Source: JAVBMO01 sp031552355 (lineage in GTDB: Bacteria; Bacteroidota; Bacteroidia; Bacteroidales; P3). From it: a stretch of 16,694 nt of DNA. Location of the stretch: contig JAVBMO010000111.1 in the NCBI GenBank assembly GCA_031552355.1, positions 1 to 16,694 on the forward strand, given 5' to 3'. Below, in pieces: positions 1 through 8,189 of the stretch. The translations under genes and the position numbers were made by a program. Position 1 is the first letter of the stretch. The number at the start of each line of letters is the position of its first letter. The notes beneath the pieces are model-generated. The model ran no database searches, was not told the origin of the DNA, and saw only the letters and a program-made list of their open reading frames with translations.

Positions 1-2148
1 ACTTCTGTTTGGAAATATGTGTTTTTCATATTAGCAGGTATTTTGCTAATAGCAATGATTGTGATGAGTAGATCGGCAGGTATTTCCGGCGATGAACATT
101 TTCATGTGGATCATTCTCAAAAAGTAATCAGTTTTTATACATCATTTGGTTCCGATACCACTGCGGTATCACCTGAAGGAAGTTACAACCTTCCTTATTA
201 TGGGCAGGTTTTTGATACTTTTGTACACGTTTTGGCAAATCTGTTTGGAATTGATGATATTTATGCTTTTCGACATTTATGTAATTCTATTGTGGGTTGG
301 ATTATTATGCTATTTGTCGGATTACTGGCATTTAGATTAGGTGGTTGGCGAGCGGCAAGCATCGCCATCTTGTTAGCTTTTTTGTCCCCACGATTATTAG
401 GCCATTCATTTAACAATTCGAAAGATATACCCTTTGCTGCAGCGGCCATGATGTCATTATACTATATGGTGCGATTTTTACAAACATTCCCGGTAATATC
501 CAAAAAAATTGCAATCATGTTAGCCGTTAGTTTTGGGCTCGCTATTGGAACACGTATTGGAGGATTGCTTTTTATTGCATACTTTGGGCTGTTTTGTCTT
601 GTTTTTTATATTGTTACATACAAAAAGGCGGGATTATTTAGTACACAAGGGAAAATGGCTTTGTGGAAATTAATTAAATGGGGCTTGGGAATTGTCGTTG
701 GCGGATACATTTTAGCAATCATTGTTTGGCCCTATGCCCTTGTAGGCCCTATAAAAAATGTGATTGAATCGTTTAAATTAATGTCACAATTTGATGTGTC
801 TCTTCGTCAAATTTTTGAAGGAAAGATGTATTGGTCAGATGCTTTGCCGTGGTATTATACACCTAAATATATTTTGATAACTATTCCTATTGCGGTTATT
901 TTGGGAATGATTGTTTATCCATTCGTAGGAGGTTTGAAAAAAGAAAATAGATTTTGGACTTTTGTAGTTTATTTTGCTTTTATATTTCCTATTTTTTGGC
1001 TTATTTATACAAAAGCCAATGTTTATGGTGGCTGGCGTCATTCTTTATTTGTTTATCCTCCAATGATTGTTGCCGCAGGATTAGGATTTAATGGATTAAT
1101 TTCATTGGTAAGAAACAAATATGTTAAAATTCTATTTTTGGCATTGCCTTTGGTTATGTTAATTAAGCCATTTATCCATATTATCAAAAATCACCCTTAT
1201 GAATATGTGTATTTCAATGAATTAGTAGGTGGGGTAAATGGTGCCTATAAAAACTATGAAATGGATTATTATTTCCATGGCCTTCGCGAAGCAACAGAAT
1301 GGACTGTTGATGACATAAAAAAGAACAAAACAGGTAATGAAAAAACAAAATTGGCCGGTTGGATTTTAGACGGAATTACCTATTACACGAGAAAGGACAC
1401 AGCCGATATTTCATTGATTTTTGCTCGATTTTATGAACGTGGGAATTCTGACTGGGATTATGCTATATTTCCTAATGCAGGCGTATATCCGGAAAGGCGT
1501 ACCAATGGAAGCTACCCACCCCAAGAAACCATCCACACCATCGATGTGGATGGCAAACCCATTACAGTTATTTTAAAGCGTACGGATAAATCGGATTTCT
1601 ATGGATACCAACAAATGCAGGCAGGGAATATCGATTCTGCCAAAATATTATTTAAGAAAGCATTGACTGTAAATCCACGTAATGAAGCGGTTTTGACCAA
1701 TATGGCTAATATTTATCTGCAACAAGGCCAACTGGATAGCGCTGAATATTATTTGAAACAATTCCTGTCATTTGATCCGAACCACGAAAACGAAAAATAC
1801 ATGATGGCTTTGGTAGCTTATTATAAGCAGGATTTCAATCGAGCATTGGCCATTTGCAAAGAGATGACGGATTATAACAAAAAATTCAGCAATGCCTATT
1901 CTTTGGCGGCTAATATTTATTTGCAAACAAACAACCCGTATTTTGCCGAAAAAGAATTGATGAAATTAATGGATGTGGGCGGTTTTGACCAAAATGCGTT
2001 TAATCAATTGTTTTCAATTTACAAATCCCAAGGTTTGGACGAAAGGTCAGCCCAAAAGAAAATCTTTAAGGAATTGGCAAAAAGTTACAAAAAGCAAGGG
2101 AACAAAGAAATGGCAGCCCAATTCGAAGAACAGGCAGGTCGAATTTAA
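1..2148 (+). CDS. Membrane glycosyltransferase (GT-C/PMT-like) with C-terminal TPR repeats, 5' partial
   Basis: The reading frame is open to the first base, so the true start is probably outside the window; a GTG at 19 is only the first possible start inside it. The first part is very hydrophobic, with about nine to eleven predicted membrane segments up to roughly residue 400. An acidic pair follows the first segment (SGDEHFHVDH, near residue 30), as in GT-C enzymes of the PMT/ArnT type, which transfer sugars from a polyprenyl-phosphate carrier on the outer face of the inner membrane. The motif HSFNNSKDIPFAA near residue 135 fits the same family. From about residue 530 to 700 the protein is soluble and helical, with TPR-like units (for example AKILFKKALTVNPRNEAVL and AEYYLKQFLSFDPNHE). 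By family logic the TPR part would bind a partner or acceptor protein. Donor and acceptor cannot be told. The TPR call is sound; exact enzyme specificity is unknown. Confidence 0.8.
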   Translation, partial: TSVWKYVFFILAGILLIAMIVMSRSAGISGDEHFHVDHSQKVISFYTSFGSDTTAVSPEGSYNLPYYGQVFDTFVHVLANLFGIDDIYAFRHLCNSIVGWIIMLFVGLLAFRLGGWRAASIAILLAFLSPRLLGHSFNNSKDIPFAAAAMMSLYYMVRFLQTFPVISKKIAIMLAVSFGLAIGTRIGGLLFIAYFGLFCLVFYIVTYKKAGLFSTQGKMALWKLIKWGLGIVVGGYILAIIVWPYALVGPIKNVIESFKLMSQFDVSLRQIFEGKMYWSDALPWYYTPKYILITIPIAVILGMIVYPFVGGLKKENRFWTFVVYFAFIFPIFWLIYTKANVYGGWRHSLFVYPPMIVAAGLGFNGLISLVRNKYVKILFLALPLVMLIKPFIHIIKNHPYEYVYFNELVGGVNGAYKNYEMDYYFHGLREATEWTVDDIKKNKTGNEKTKLAGWILDGITYYTRKDTADISLIFARFYERGNSDWDYAIFPNAGVYPERRTNGSYPPQETIHTIDVDGKPITVILKRTDKSDFYGYQQMQAGNIDSAKILFKKALTVNPRNEAVLTNMANIYLQQGQLDSAEYYLKQFLSFDPNHENEKYMMALVAYYKQDFNRALAICKEMTDYNKKFSNAYSLAANIYLQTNNPYFAEKELMKLMDVGGFDQNAFNQLFSIYKSQGLDERSAQKKIFKELAKSYKKQGNKEMAAQFEEQAGRI

Positions 2149-2227
2149 TGGTTGAACAAAAGAAAAACTAAACTGTTTAACTCTATTCAAAACTAATGAA
2201 ATGAACTTTTAAATAAAATACATACTT

Positions 2228-3388
2228 ATGAAGTCTATAGAAATTGCTAAAGATATTTTTTGGGTGGGAGGCATCGATTGGTCGTTGCGGAATTTTCATG
2301 GCTACAAAACGCAGAGAGGTTCTACATACAATGCCTATATTATCATTGACGAAAAAATCACGCTTATTGATACGGTAAAAGACTATATGTCCGATGAGTT
2401 TTTGTCGCGGCTTTCCTCGGTTATTGACCCTTCAAAAATCGATTATGTGGTGGTAAACCATGTGGAAATGGACCATTCCGGAGCAGTCCCTCATATTATG
2501 GAATTGGCACCAAATGCTACAATCGTAACCTGTGCATCGGGTGAAAAAGGGTTGCGCGAGCATTATAAAAAAGATTGGAATTTTAATGTTGTTAAAACCG
2601 GCGATTCACTCTCGTTGGGAAAAAGAACGTTGAATTTTGTAACCACACCCATGGTACATTGGCCGGACAATATGGTTTCTTATATGCCGGAGGAAAAAAT
2701 CCTATTTTCCAACGATGCTTTCGGGCAGCATTTGGCTTCGTCGGAACGTTTTGATGATGAATTCCCTTTGGATATAATTTTGGAGGAAGCAAAAAAATAC
2801 TACGCCAACATTGTATTTCCTTATGGAACGCAAGCGAGTAAAGCATTGGACGACACACAATCTTTGGAAATAAAAATGATAGCGCCAAGCCATGGAATTA
2901 TTTGGCGTAAAAACTTGGCGGCAATCCACGATTGTTACGACAAATGGGCACATAACCGGTTAGAGAAAAAAGTGGTAATTGCTTATGATTCCATGTGGGG
3001 CTCAACCGAAAAAATGGCAAAAGCCGTTTACAAAGCCTTTGAACAAAAAGGTTATAAACTTCGCATTTTTGATTTAAAACTAACTGATATTTCGGATATT
3101 ATGACCGAAATTTTAGATGCGGAATACCTTTGTGTCGGTTCGCCGACATTAAACAGTGGGATTATGCCCAATGTGGCAGCATTCCTTACTTACGTGCAAG
3201 GGTTGGCGCCAAAAAACAGGAAAGGAATCATTTTCGGTTCCTATGGTTGGGCGCAACGGAATGTGAAGGTTTTGGAAGAATATTTCGAAAAAACCAAAAT
3301 CCAAATTGTGCATTCACATGTTGTAAACTACATTCCAACGGAAGAAAATTTGCTTGAAATGCAAAAGAAAATCGAAGACGTAATTTAA
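2228..3388 (+). CDS. fprA: Flavodiiron protein (A-type flavoprotein, FprA family)
   Basis: A 386-residue protein with a metallo-beta-lactamase-like domain (about 1-245) followed by a flavodoxin-like FMN domain (about 248-386). All diiron ligands expected of the family are visible: H78-x-E80-x-D82-H83 (NHVEMDHSG), H144 (MVHWPD), D163 (SNDAFG) and H222 (APSHG). The FMN phosphate loop is at YDSMWGSTEK (253-262), with a second flavin loop at VGSPTLNSG. Family members reduce O2 to water and/or NO to N2O in the cytoplasm, taking electrons from rubredoxin or a similar carrier. There is no fused rubredoxin or flavin reductase domain, so this is the simple class A form and its electron donor must be encoded elsewhere. 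Whether O2 or NO is the main substrate cannot be read from the sequence. The gene begins 79 bp after the glycosyltransferase, I see no TAnnTTTG box in front of it, and a strong terminator follows. Confidence 0.95.
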   Translation: MKSIEIAKDIFWVGGIDWSLRNFHGYKTQRGSTYNAYIIIDEKITLIDTVKDYMSDEFLSRLSSVIDPSKIDYVVVNHVEMDHSGAVPHIMELAPNATIVTCASGEKGLREHYKKDWNFNVVKTGDSLSLGKRTLNFVTTPMVHWPDNMVSYMPEEKILFSNDAFGQHLASSERFDDEFPLDIILEEAKKYYANIVFPYGTQASKALDDTQSLEIKMIAPSHGIIWRKNLAAIHDCYDKWAHNRLEKKVVIAYDSMWGSTEKMAKAVYKAFEQKGYKLRIFDLKLTDISDIMTEILDAEYLCVGSPTLNSGIMPNVAAFLTYVQGLAPKNRKGIIFGSYGWAQRNVKVLEEYFEKTKIQIVHSHVVNYIPTEENLLEMQKKIEDVI

Positions 3389-3416
3389 TCGACAAAAAGA
3401 TAAAAACTTATTCAGG

Positions 3417-3455
3417 AAACGGTTTCAAGCAAAAATTGGAACCGTTTTTTATTTT
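3417..3455 (+). terminator. Rho-independent terminator after fprA
   Basis: Arms AAACGGTTTC (3417-3426) and GGAACCGTTT (3438-3447) pair over 10 bp with one T-G wobble and an 11-nt loop. The right arm runs into a T-rich tail (3445-3455). It lies 29 bp past the fprA stop codon. Confidence 0.85.
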
Positions 3456-3475
3456 ACAAGTCAATTTGTTTTTAT

Positions 3476-3483
3476 TACCTTTG
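3476..3483 (+). promoter_or_regulatory. Bacteroidota -7 box directly before the yqaA-like start
   Basis: TACCTTTG is a perfect match to TAnnTTTG. Its last base is four bases before the ATG at 3488. With the usual position of this box, transcription would start at or next to the A of the ATG. I see no TTTG-type -33 box at the normal 17-23 bp spacing; a TTTG at 3465-3468 is too close. Confidence 0.6.
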
Positions 3484-3487
3484 CTTC

Positions 3488-3943
3488 ATGGAGTATCTCG
3501 AACATTTAGGATATTTAGGTTTATTTTTAGGGTCTTTTCTTGCTGCCACTGTGGTACCCTTTAGTGCGGATGCACTTTTGGTTGCCATGTTGGGTTTGGG
3601 AGGAAACGTGGTTTGGACCTTAAGTGTAGCTACTTTGGGCAATTGGCTGGGAAGCCTTACCACATATTGGATTGGGCATTTGGGGAAATGGGATTTCATT
3701 GAAAAATATTTTCGTGTAAAACCGGAAAAACTTGAAAAACAGCAAGCAACAATAAACAAATATGGAAGCTGGCTGGCCTTGTTCACATGGCTTCCCATTG
3801 TGGGAGATGTGTTTGCTTTGGCTTTGGGTTTTTATAGGGTAAACTTTTATAAATCAGCAGCTTTTATGCTTATAGGCAAATTCTTGCGGTTTTTGTTTTG
3901 GGTAATTCTTTTTTCAAAAGCAAAAGTTTTTTTGGGATTTTAA
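3488..3943 (+). CDS. Small YqaA/DedA-like inner-membrane protein
   Basis: A 151-residue membrane protein with hydrophobic stretches at about 8-38, 43-62, 95-115 and 122-147. The pattern resembles the YqaA branch of the DedA/VTT (SNARE-associated) superfamily: a membrane-re-entrant segment with a proline (FLAATVVPFSADALLVAM) and the later motif FTWLPIVGDVFALALGF, which corresponds to the family's P-x-x-GD segment. DedA-type proteins are linked to lipid-carrier flipping and membrane homeostasis, but YqaA members are uncharacterised, so no substrate is proposed. The length fits the short YqaA form. The gene stands alone between the fprA terminator and the dnaN promoter. The ATG at 3488 is the first in the frame and lies immediately behind a -7 box, so the mRNA may be leaderless. 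Confidence 0.8.
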   Translation: MEYLEHLGYLGLFLGSFLAATVVPFSADALLVAMLGLGGNVVWTLSVATLGNWLGSLTTYWIGHLGKWDFIEKYFRVKPEKLEKQQATINKYGSWLALFTWLPIVGDVFALALGFYRVNFYKSAAFMLIGKFLRFLFWVILFSKAKVFLGF

Positions 3944-3969
3944 CCTTCCCATGAATTAAACTTTTTGAT

Positions 3970-3977
3970 TATCTTTG
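3970..3977 (+). promoter_or_regulatory. Bacteroidota -7 box for dnaN
   Basis: TATCTTTG matches TAnnTTTG exactly. It lies 31 bp before the dnaN ATG, giving a predicted 5' leader of about 25-28 nt. No clear -33 box is seen at normal spacing. Confidence 0.55.
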
Positions 3978-4008
3978 CATGTAAAATCATTCAAAAAATA
4001 AAACGTCT

Positions 4009-5151
4009 ATGAGATTCATAATTAATGCCTTAAGTTTTTCGAAAAACCTGCAAGCCATCAGTGGGGTTTTAACCACAAACAATACACTTCCTATTTTAGA
4101 TAACTTTTTGTTCGAATTAAAAGACTCGGATCTTCATGTAACGGCTTCGGATTTGGAAACCACTCTGAAAGTGCGTATTCCGTTAGAAAATGCTTCTGCC
4201 GGCGATATTGAAAAAATTGCCGTTCCGGCCAAAATGTTGTTGGATATTCTGAAAACTTTTGCTGATATTCCATTGACTTTCAGTGTGAATGCTGAAAATC
4301 TGGCTATTGAAATCTCTTCAGGGGAAGGAAAATATAAATTGGCCGGTTTGGATGCCGAAATGTATCCTATGTTGCCCGAAAAAAATAACATTACCCAAGT
4401 AATGATGTCTTCGTCGGTTTTGAGCACAGCCATTGCAAAAACCATTTTTGCGGCCAGCAACGACGAATTGCGTCCTCAAATGTCAGGAGTATTCTGTGAA
4501 TTAACGCCGGAATACAGCACATTTGTGGCAACCGACGCACACAAATTAATCCGCTACCGCCGTTTCGATGCAAAAGCCGAAGAATCAGCAAGTTTTATTT
4601 TGCCGAAAAAACCTTTGAACTTATTGAAAAACATTCTTACTTCTAAAAAAGAAGAAATGGAAGTAAGTATGGAATTCAACAATACCAACGTTTTCTTTAA
4701 TTTTGAAAACTACAGCATGGTTTGTCGCTTGATTGACTCCAAATATCCTAATTATGAAAGCGCCATCCCCAAAGAAAATCCGAATAAGTTGATTGTCGAT
4801 CGCGAAGCATTTTTGACGGCCATCCGCCGTGTGGAGATTTTTGCCAATCAAGCGACACATCAAGTACGCTTAAAAGTAGATGGAAATGAGGTTTTTGTAA
4901 ATGCTGAAGATGTGGAATATTCAAACGAAGCGGTAGAACGCCTGCCCTGCAGCTACGAAGGTACAGAAATTGAAATCGGTTTCAATGGTAAATTCCTGAT
5001 GGAAATGCTTGCCAATTCCGACACCGACCAAATTTTGATTGAAATGTCGCAACCCAATAGAGCCGGCATTATTCTTCCTGTTCGCGAAGGAGAAGAAGAA
5101 TCCAATGAGGACATTTTAATGTTGGTAATGCCTGTGATGTTAGCCAACTAA
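4009..5151 (+). CDS. dnaN: DNA polymerase III beta subunit (sliding clamp)
   Basis: A 380-residue protein with the three tandem clamp domains (roughly 1-122, 128-250, 252-380). Recognisable segments include the N-terminal LPILDNFLFEL, the central FVATDAHKLIRYRR (clamp motif ATDGHRL in other phyla) and the C-terminal MLVMPVMLAN, matching the family's VMPMR(L) end. The protein forms the ring that tethers the replicative polymerase to DNA and also recruits repair factors through its hydrophobic pocket. Length is normal. It is not beside dnaA or recF, so the classical dnaA-dnaN-recF order is absent here. It has its own -7 box upstream and a strong hairpin downstream, which suggests a single-gene transcript. 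Confidence 0.97.
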   Translation: MRFIINALSFSKNLQAISGVLTTNNTLPILDNFLFELKDSDLHVTASDLETTLKVRIPLENASAGDIEKIAVPAKMLLDILKTFADIPLTFSVNAENLAIEISSGEGKYKLAGLDAEMYPMLPEKNNITQVMMSSSVLSTAIAKTIFAASNDELRPQMSGVFCELTPEYSTFVATDAHKLIRYRRFDAKAEESASFILPKKPLNLLKNILTSKKEEMEVSMEFNNTNVFFNFENYSMVCRLIDSKYPNYESAIPKENPNKLIVDREAFLTAIRRVEIFANQATHQVRLKVDGNEVFVNAEDVEYSNEAVERLPCSYEGTEIEIGFNGKFLMEMLANSDTDQILIEMSQPNRAGIILPVREGEEESNEDILMLVMPVMLAN

Positions 5152-5173
5152 GAAAATAGATTTTTTCAAATAA

Positions 5174-5211
5174 AAAGAAGGATATAGATAAACATTTCTA
5201 TATCCTTCTTT
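5174..5211 (+). terminator. Terminator after dnaN with a perfect 15-bp stem
   Basis: Arms AAAGAAGGATATAGA (5174-5188) and TCTATATCCTTCTTT (5197-5211) are exact complements, with an 8-nt loop. The right arm ends in CTTTGTTT. It is the only strong signal between dnaN and the next gene. Confidence 0.85.
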
Positions 5212-5260
5212 GTTTACATGAAAATCCTTGTGGATTTTATATCTGAAAAAATTGTTTTTT

Positions 5261-5268
5261 TAATTTTG
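5261..5268 (+). promoter_or_regulatory. Bacteroidota -7 box immediately before the lipoprotein gene
   Basis: TAATTTTG matches TAnnTTTG and ends seven bases before the ATG at 5276. The predicted 5' leader is only 0-4 nt. TTG trinucleotides occur upstream at 5228 and 5252, but neither is at the usual -33 spacing. Confidence 0.5.
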
Positions 5269-5275
5269 AAATTCG

Positions 5276-5887
5276 ATGAAAAAAACCTATCCTTTCTTTT
5301 TTGTAATTGTAATTTTGGGCTTGTTGTCTGCTTGTTCATCACCTTCCTCAACCACAAGCTACAAATCCTATACGCCAAGCCCTGCACCGGATTTTTCGGA
5401 ATACAAAACTTTTGCTTATATGGATTTTACTTCCAAAAAAACACTTTCGCCGAAAATGTTGTCGGGGCTTTTGACCGTAGAAGCTGCCATAACAAACCAA
5501 ATGCAGCAAAAGGGTTTTACATTGGTGAATTTTCAGAACAATCCCGATTTGCTGATAAATTTGGGAACATTTTTGTCGCAAAAAACCGAATTTACAGAAA
5601 CTTTTGTGGCTTTGTACCCTGATCAAAATGTTTATTATTGTGGTGCAACAAGTTATATGAGCAATCACAATCCCGTGTCTTACCAATCGAATTTGGAGGA
5701 AATGAAATATGATGAAGGAAACCTCCTCATTGATTTGATTGATGCCAAAACCAACAAACTTGTTTGGCATGGTTCTGTAAGCCATATTTTCAAAGATGAA
5801 GAAAAAAACGTAAATTTGAAAACGCTGGAAAAAGAAATTCTCAACCTATTTGACAAGAAATTTCCTGAAATAGAGCAGAAACCATAA
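5276..5887 (+). CDS. Outer-surface or periplasmic lipoprotein, DUF4136-like
   Basis: A 203-residue protein with a classic lipoprotein signal: charged MKKTYP, a hydrophobic core, and the lipobox LSAC with Cys20 as the lipidation site. The segment after a Ser/Thr/Pro-rich linker, PDFSEYKTFAYMDF (about 38-51), followed by an invariant-looking stretch on insoluble or multimer-like lipoproteins (QMQQKGFTLV, NPDLLINLGTF, LIDLIDAKTNKLVWHGS), matches my memory of the DUF4136 family. The function of that family is unknown. It is followed 19 bp later by a Kef-like antiporter on the same strand with no terminator between, so the two are probably co-transcribed. A -7 box lies almost on the start codon. 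The lipoprotein call is solid; the family call is from pattern memory. Confidence 0.8.
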   Translation: MKKTYPFFFVIVILGLLSACSSPSSTTSYKSYTPSPAPDFSEYKTFAYMDFTSKKTLSPKMLSGLLTVEAAITNQMQQKGFTLVNFQNNPDLLINLGTFLSQKTEFTETFVALYPDQNVYYCGATSYMSNHNPVSYQSNLEEMKYDEGNLLIDLIDAKTNKLVWHGSVSHIFKDEEKNVNLKTLEKEILNLFDKKFPEIEQKP

Positions 5888-5906
5888 TCAACATCAAATT
5901 TACTAA

Positions 5907-8156
5907 ATGTCGTCCTTACCCTCTATTATTGTCGATTTAGCGCTAATTTTGATTGTAGCAGGTGCAGCCATTTTGTTGTTCAAGAAATTGAAGCAACCAA
6001 TGGTTTTGGGTTATATTGTTGCCGGTTTCATTATCGGGCCTCATTTCTCCTTGTTTGCCACCATTACAGACCCTCAAAATATTACTATTTGGGGCGACAT
6101 TGGCATCATCTTTCTGTTATTTGCCCTGGGATTGGAATTTAATTTTCGAAAGCTGAAAAAAGTAGGCGTAACGGGCTTTGTAACTGCATTGACAGAGTTG
6201 ATAGGCATGTTTTTTACCGGATTCCTTATCGGAAAACTTTTCGGCTGGAGTCAAATGAACTGCCTTTTTCTTGGCGGTATGGTAAGTATTTCGTCCACAA
6301 CTATCATTATCAAGGCATTTGAAGATTTGCACCTGAAAGGCAAAAAATTCACGAATATTGTGGTAGGGGTTTTGGTGGTTGAGGATTTGGTTGCCATTAT
6401 GTTGTTGGTTATTTTTTCGACCATTGGAGTAACCAAAACTGTGGATAGCGGCCATTTGTTGTTCAGTATTTTCAAACTGATATTTTTTCTTGTTATCTGG
6501 TTTGTTTTGGGTATTTATTTATTGCCAACCCTTCTCAAAGGCATTCGCAAACTAATGACACCTGAAATCTTATTGATTGTTTCTTTAGGTTTATGTTTGG
6601 GCATGGTAGTTTTGGCTTCCGCAGCAGGATTTTCGGCAAGTTTAGGCGCTTTTGTCATGGGTTCCATTTTGTCCGAAACTATAGAATCGGCAGAAATTCA
6701 CCGGATGATAAAACCTATTAAAAATCTTTTTGTGGCGGTTTTCTTCGTCTCTGTGGGAATTATGGTCGATCCGGCGGTTTTTAAGGATTATGCAATGCCT
6801 GTCATTGTAATTTCATTGGCGGTTTTAATCCTGAAAACAATCTTTGCCACGTCGGGTGTTTTCCTTTCGGGGCAAACCCTCAAAACGTCCATGCAGACAG
6901 GTTTTTCTTTGTCGCAAATTGGGGAATTTTCTTTTATCATTGCCACTTTGGGCATAAGCATGAAAGTGATCGATAATTATTTGTATCAAATCATTGTGGT
7001 CGTGTCAGTTATCACAACTTTCCTTTCGCCCTATGTGATGAAATTAGCCAATCCTGCCTATAATAAGTTAGTCTCATTTTTGCCGAAAAACTTGCGTTTG
7101 GCTGTCGAACAACACGATCCGGGACTAAAAACTGTCGGGCTTGAGACCGATTGGAAAAAAATGTTGAAAGCCTATTTTTCCCATATTTTGTTTTATGGAA
7201 TCATTATTGTTGCCATATTGCTGCTTTCCCTGAGAATTTTACTGCCTTTCTGCCTCAAACAAATTGAAAATCCTATGTTGGCGAGAGTCGTTCCTCTTTT
7301 GGTTACTTTGGGAATTTTAACTCCGTTTTTACATGTTTTTGTCAGCCGAAGAATAGAACCCAAAGTTTATGTGCGACTTTGGAGCGACCGGAAATCATAC
7401 CGGGCGTCTTTGTTCATAATGACGTTGTGTCGTTATCTTTTGGCGGTTTTTTGTGTGACGTTTCTTCTGTGGAACTATGTTTCATGGCAAATAGGGATTC
7501 CTGTGGGTCTTGTGGCTATGTCTGTTGTCATTGTCATGCTTTCGCGTTTCGATTTCAAAAGGTACAAACATATTGAAACACGGTTTTTGGCAAATCTGAA
7601 TCAAAAGTCGAAACACCACGGTTTTGTTATTCCAGAATCGCTGGCAAACGACCTTCACTCTGCCAATTTTGAAGTCAGCGCCCAATCGGCATTAACAGGG
7701 AAAACGATAGGAGAGGTTCAATATAGGGAAAATTATGGAGTAAATATTGTCAGTATTTTTCGTGGGGAAAAACGGATTAATATTCCGGGGAAAGACGAAT
7801 ATATTTTTCCAGGCGACACCGTTGTTGTTGTGGGAACTGATGAACAGTTAAGTAATTTTGCCACTTTGGTAGAAACTCAGGGGAGTTTATTCGCCGAATA
7901 TTCTGCCGATGAAGAAATGGATTTATACCAATTAGTGGTGGAAGAAGGGTCTAACCTTATAGGAAAAAGTATTCGGGATTCTGAAATCAGGGACATTTAC
8001 AAATGTTTGGTTATTGGCATTGAACGTGTTCCGTGTTCCATTATGAATCCCGAATCTTCTACCATCCTGAATTGCAATGATGTACTGTGGATTGTGGGAA
8101 ATAAAAAGAAAGTTTTGGACTTGGCAAAAAATAAGAAAAGAGAAGATGGGAATTAA
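5907..8156 (+). CDS. CPA2-family cation/proton antiporter (Kef-like) with two TrkA-C domains
   Basis: A 749-residue protein. Residues about 5-385 form a CPA2 sodium/proton exchanger domain with many membrane segments; family landmarks are LKQPMVLGYIVAGFIIGP near the N-terminus, FLLFALGLEF, and AAGFSASLGAFVMGSILSE near 238-257. About four further hydrophobic segments follow (about 425-550). The C-terminus carries two consecutive TrkA-C (RCK-C) type ligand domains, at about 590-650 (SALTGKTIGEVQ ... GDTVVVVGTDEQL) and 672-745 (NLIGKSIRDSEI ... DVLWIVGNKKKV). The nucleotide-binding TrkA-N domain usual in KefB/KefC is absent. Such proteins export K+ or Na+ in exchange for protons at the inner membrane; the ion cannot be decided. 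The gene is downstream of the lipoprotein in a likely operon and ends before a strong terminator. Confidence 0.9.
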   Translation: MSSLPSIIVDLALILIVAGAAILLFKKLKQPMVLGYIVAGFIIGPHFSLFATITDPQNITIWGDIGIIFLLFALGLEFNFRKLKKVGVTGFVTALTELIGMFFTGFLIGKLFGWSQMNCLFLGGMVSISSTTIIIKAFEDLHLKGKKFTNIVVGVLVVEDLVAIMLLVIFSTIGVTKTVDSGHLLFSIFKLIFFLVIWFVLGIYLLPTLLKGIRKLMTPEILLIVSLGLCLGMVVLASAAGFSASLGAFVMGSILSETIESAEIHRMIKPIKNLFVAVFFVSVGIMVDPAVFKDYAMPVIVISLAVLILKTIFATSGVFLSGQTLKTSMQTGFSLSQIGEFSFIIATLGISMKVIDNYLYQIIVVVSVITTFLSPYVMKLANPAYNKLVSFLPKNLRLAVEQHDPGLKTVGLETDWKKMLKAYFSHILFYGIIIVAILLLSLRILLPFCLKQIENPMLARVVPLLVTLGILTPFLHVFVSRRIEPKVYVRLWSDRKSYRASLFIMTLCRYLLAVFCVTFLLWNYVSWQIGIPVGLVAMSVVIVMLSRFDFKRYKHIETRFLANLNQKSKHHGFVIPESLANDLHSANFEVSAQSALTGKTIGEVQYRENYGVNIVSIFRGEKRINIPGKDEYIFPGDTVVVVGTDEQLSNFATLVETQGSLFAEYSADEEMDLYQLVVEEGSNLIGKSIRDSEIRDIYKCLVIGIERVPCSIMNPESSTILNCNDVLWIVGNKKKVLDLAKNKKREDGN

Positions 8157-8189
8157 AAAGACTCTTATTTGTAGAAGCAAAACGAAAGT

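Noticed and set aside
2592..2953. Antisense open frames inside fprA
   Set aside because: They are opposite a fully conserved flavodiiron gene and show no protein-like motifs.
5218..5622. 134-codon open frame overlapping the lipoprotein gene
   Set aside because: It overlaps the lipoprotein in another frame, begins within the terminator-promoter region and lacks any recognisable domain, whereas the lipoprotein has a signal peptide and lipobox.
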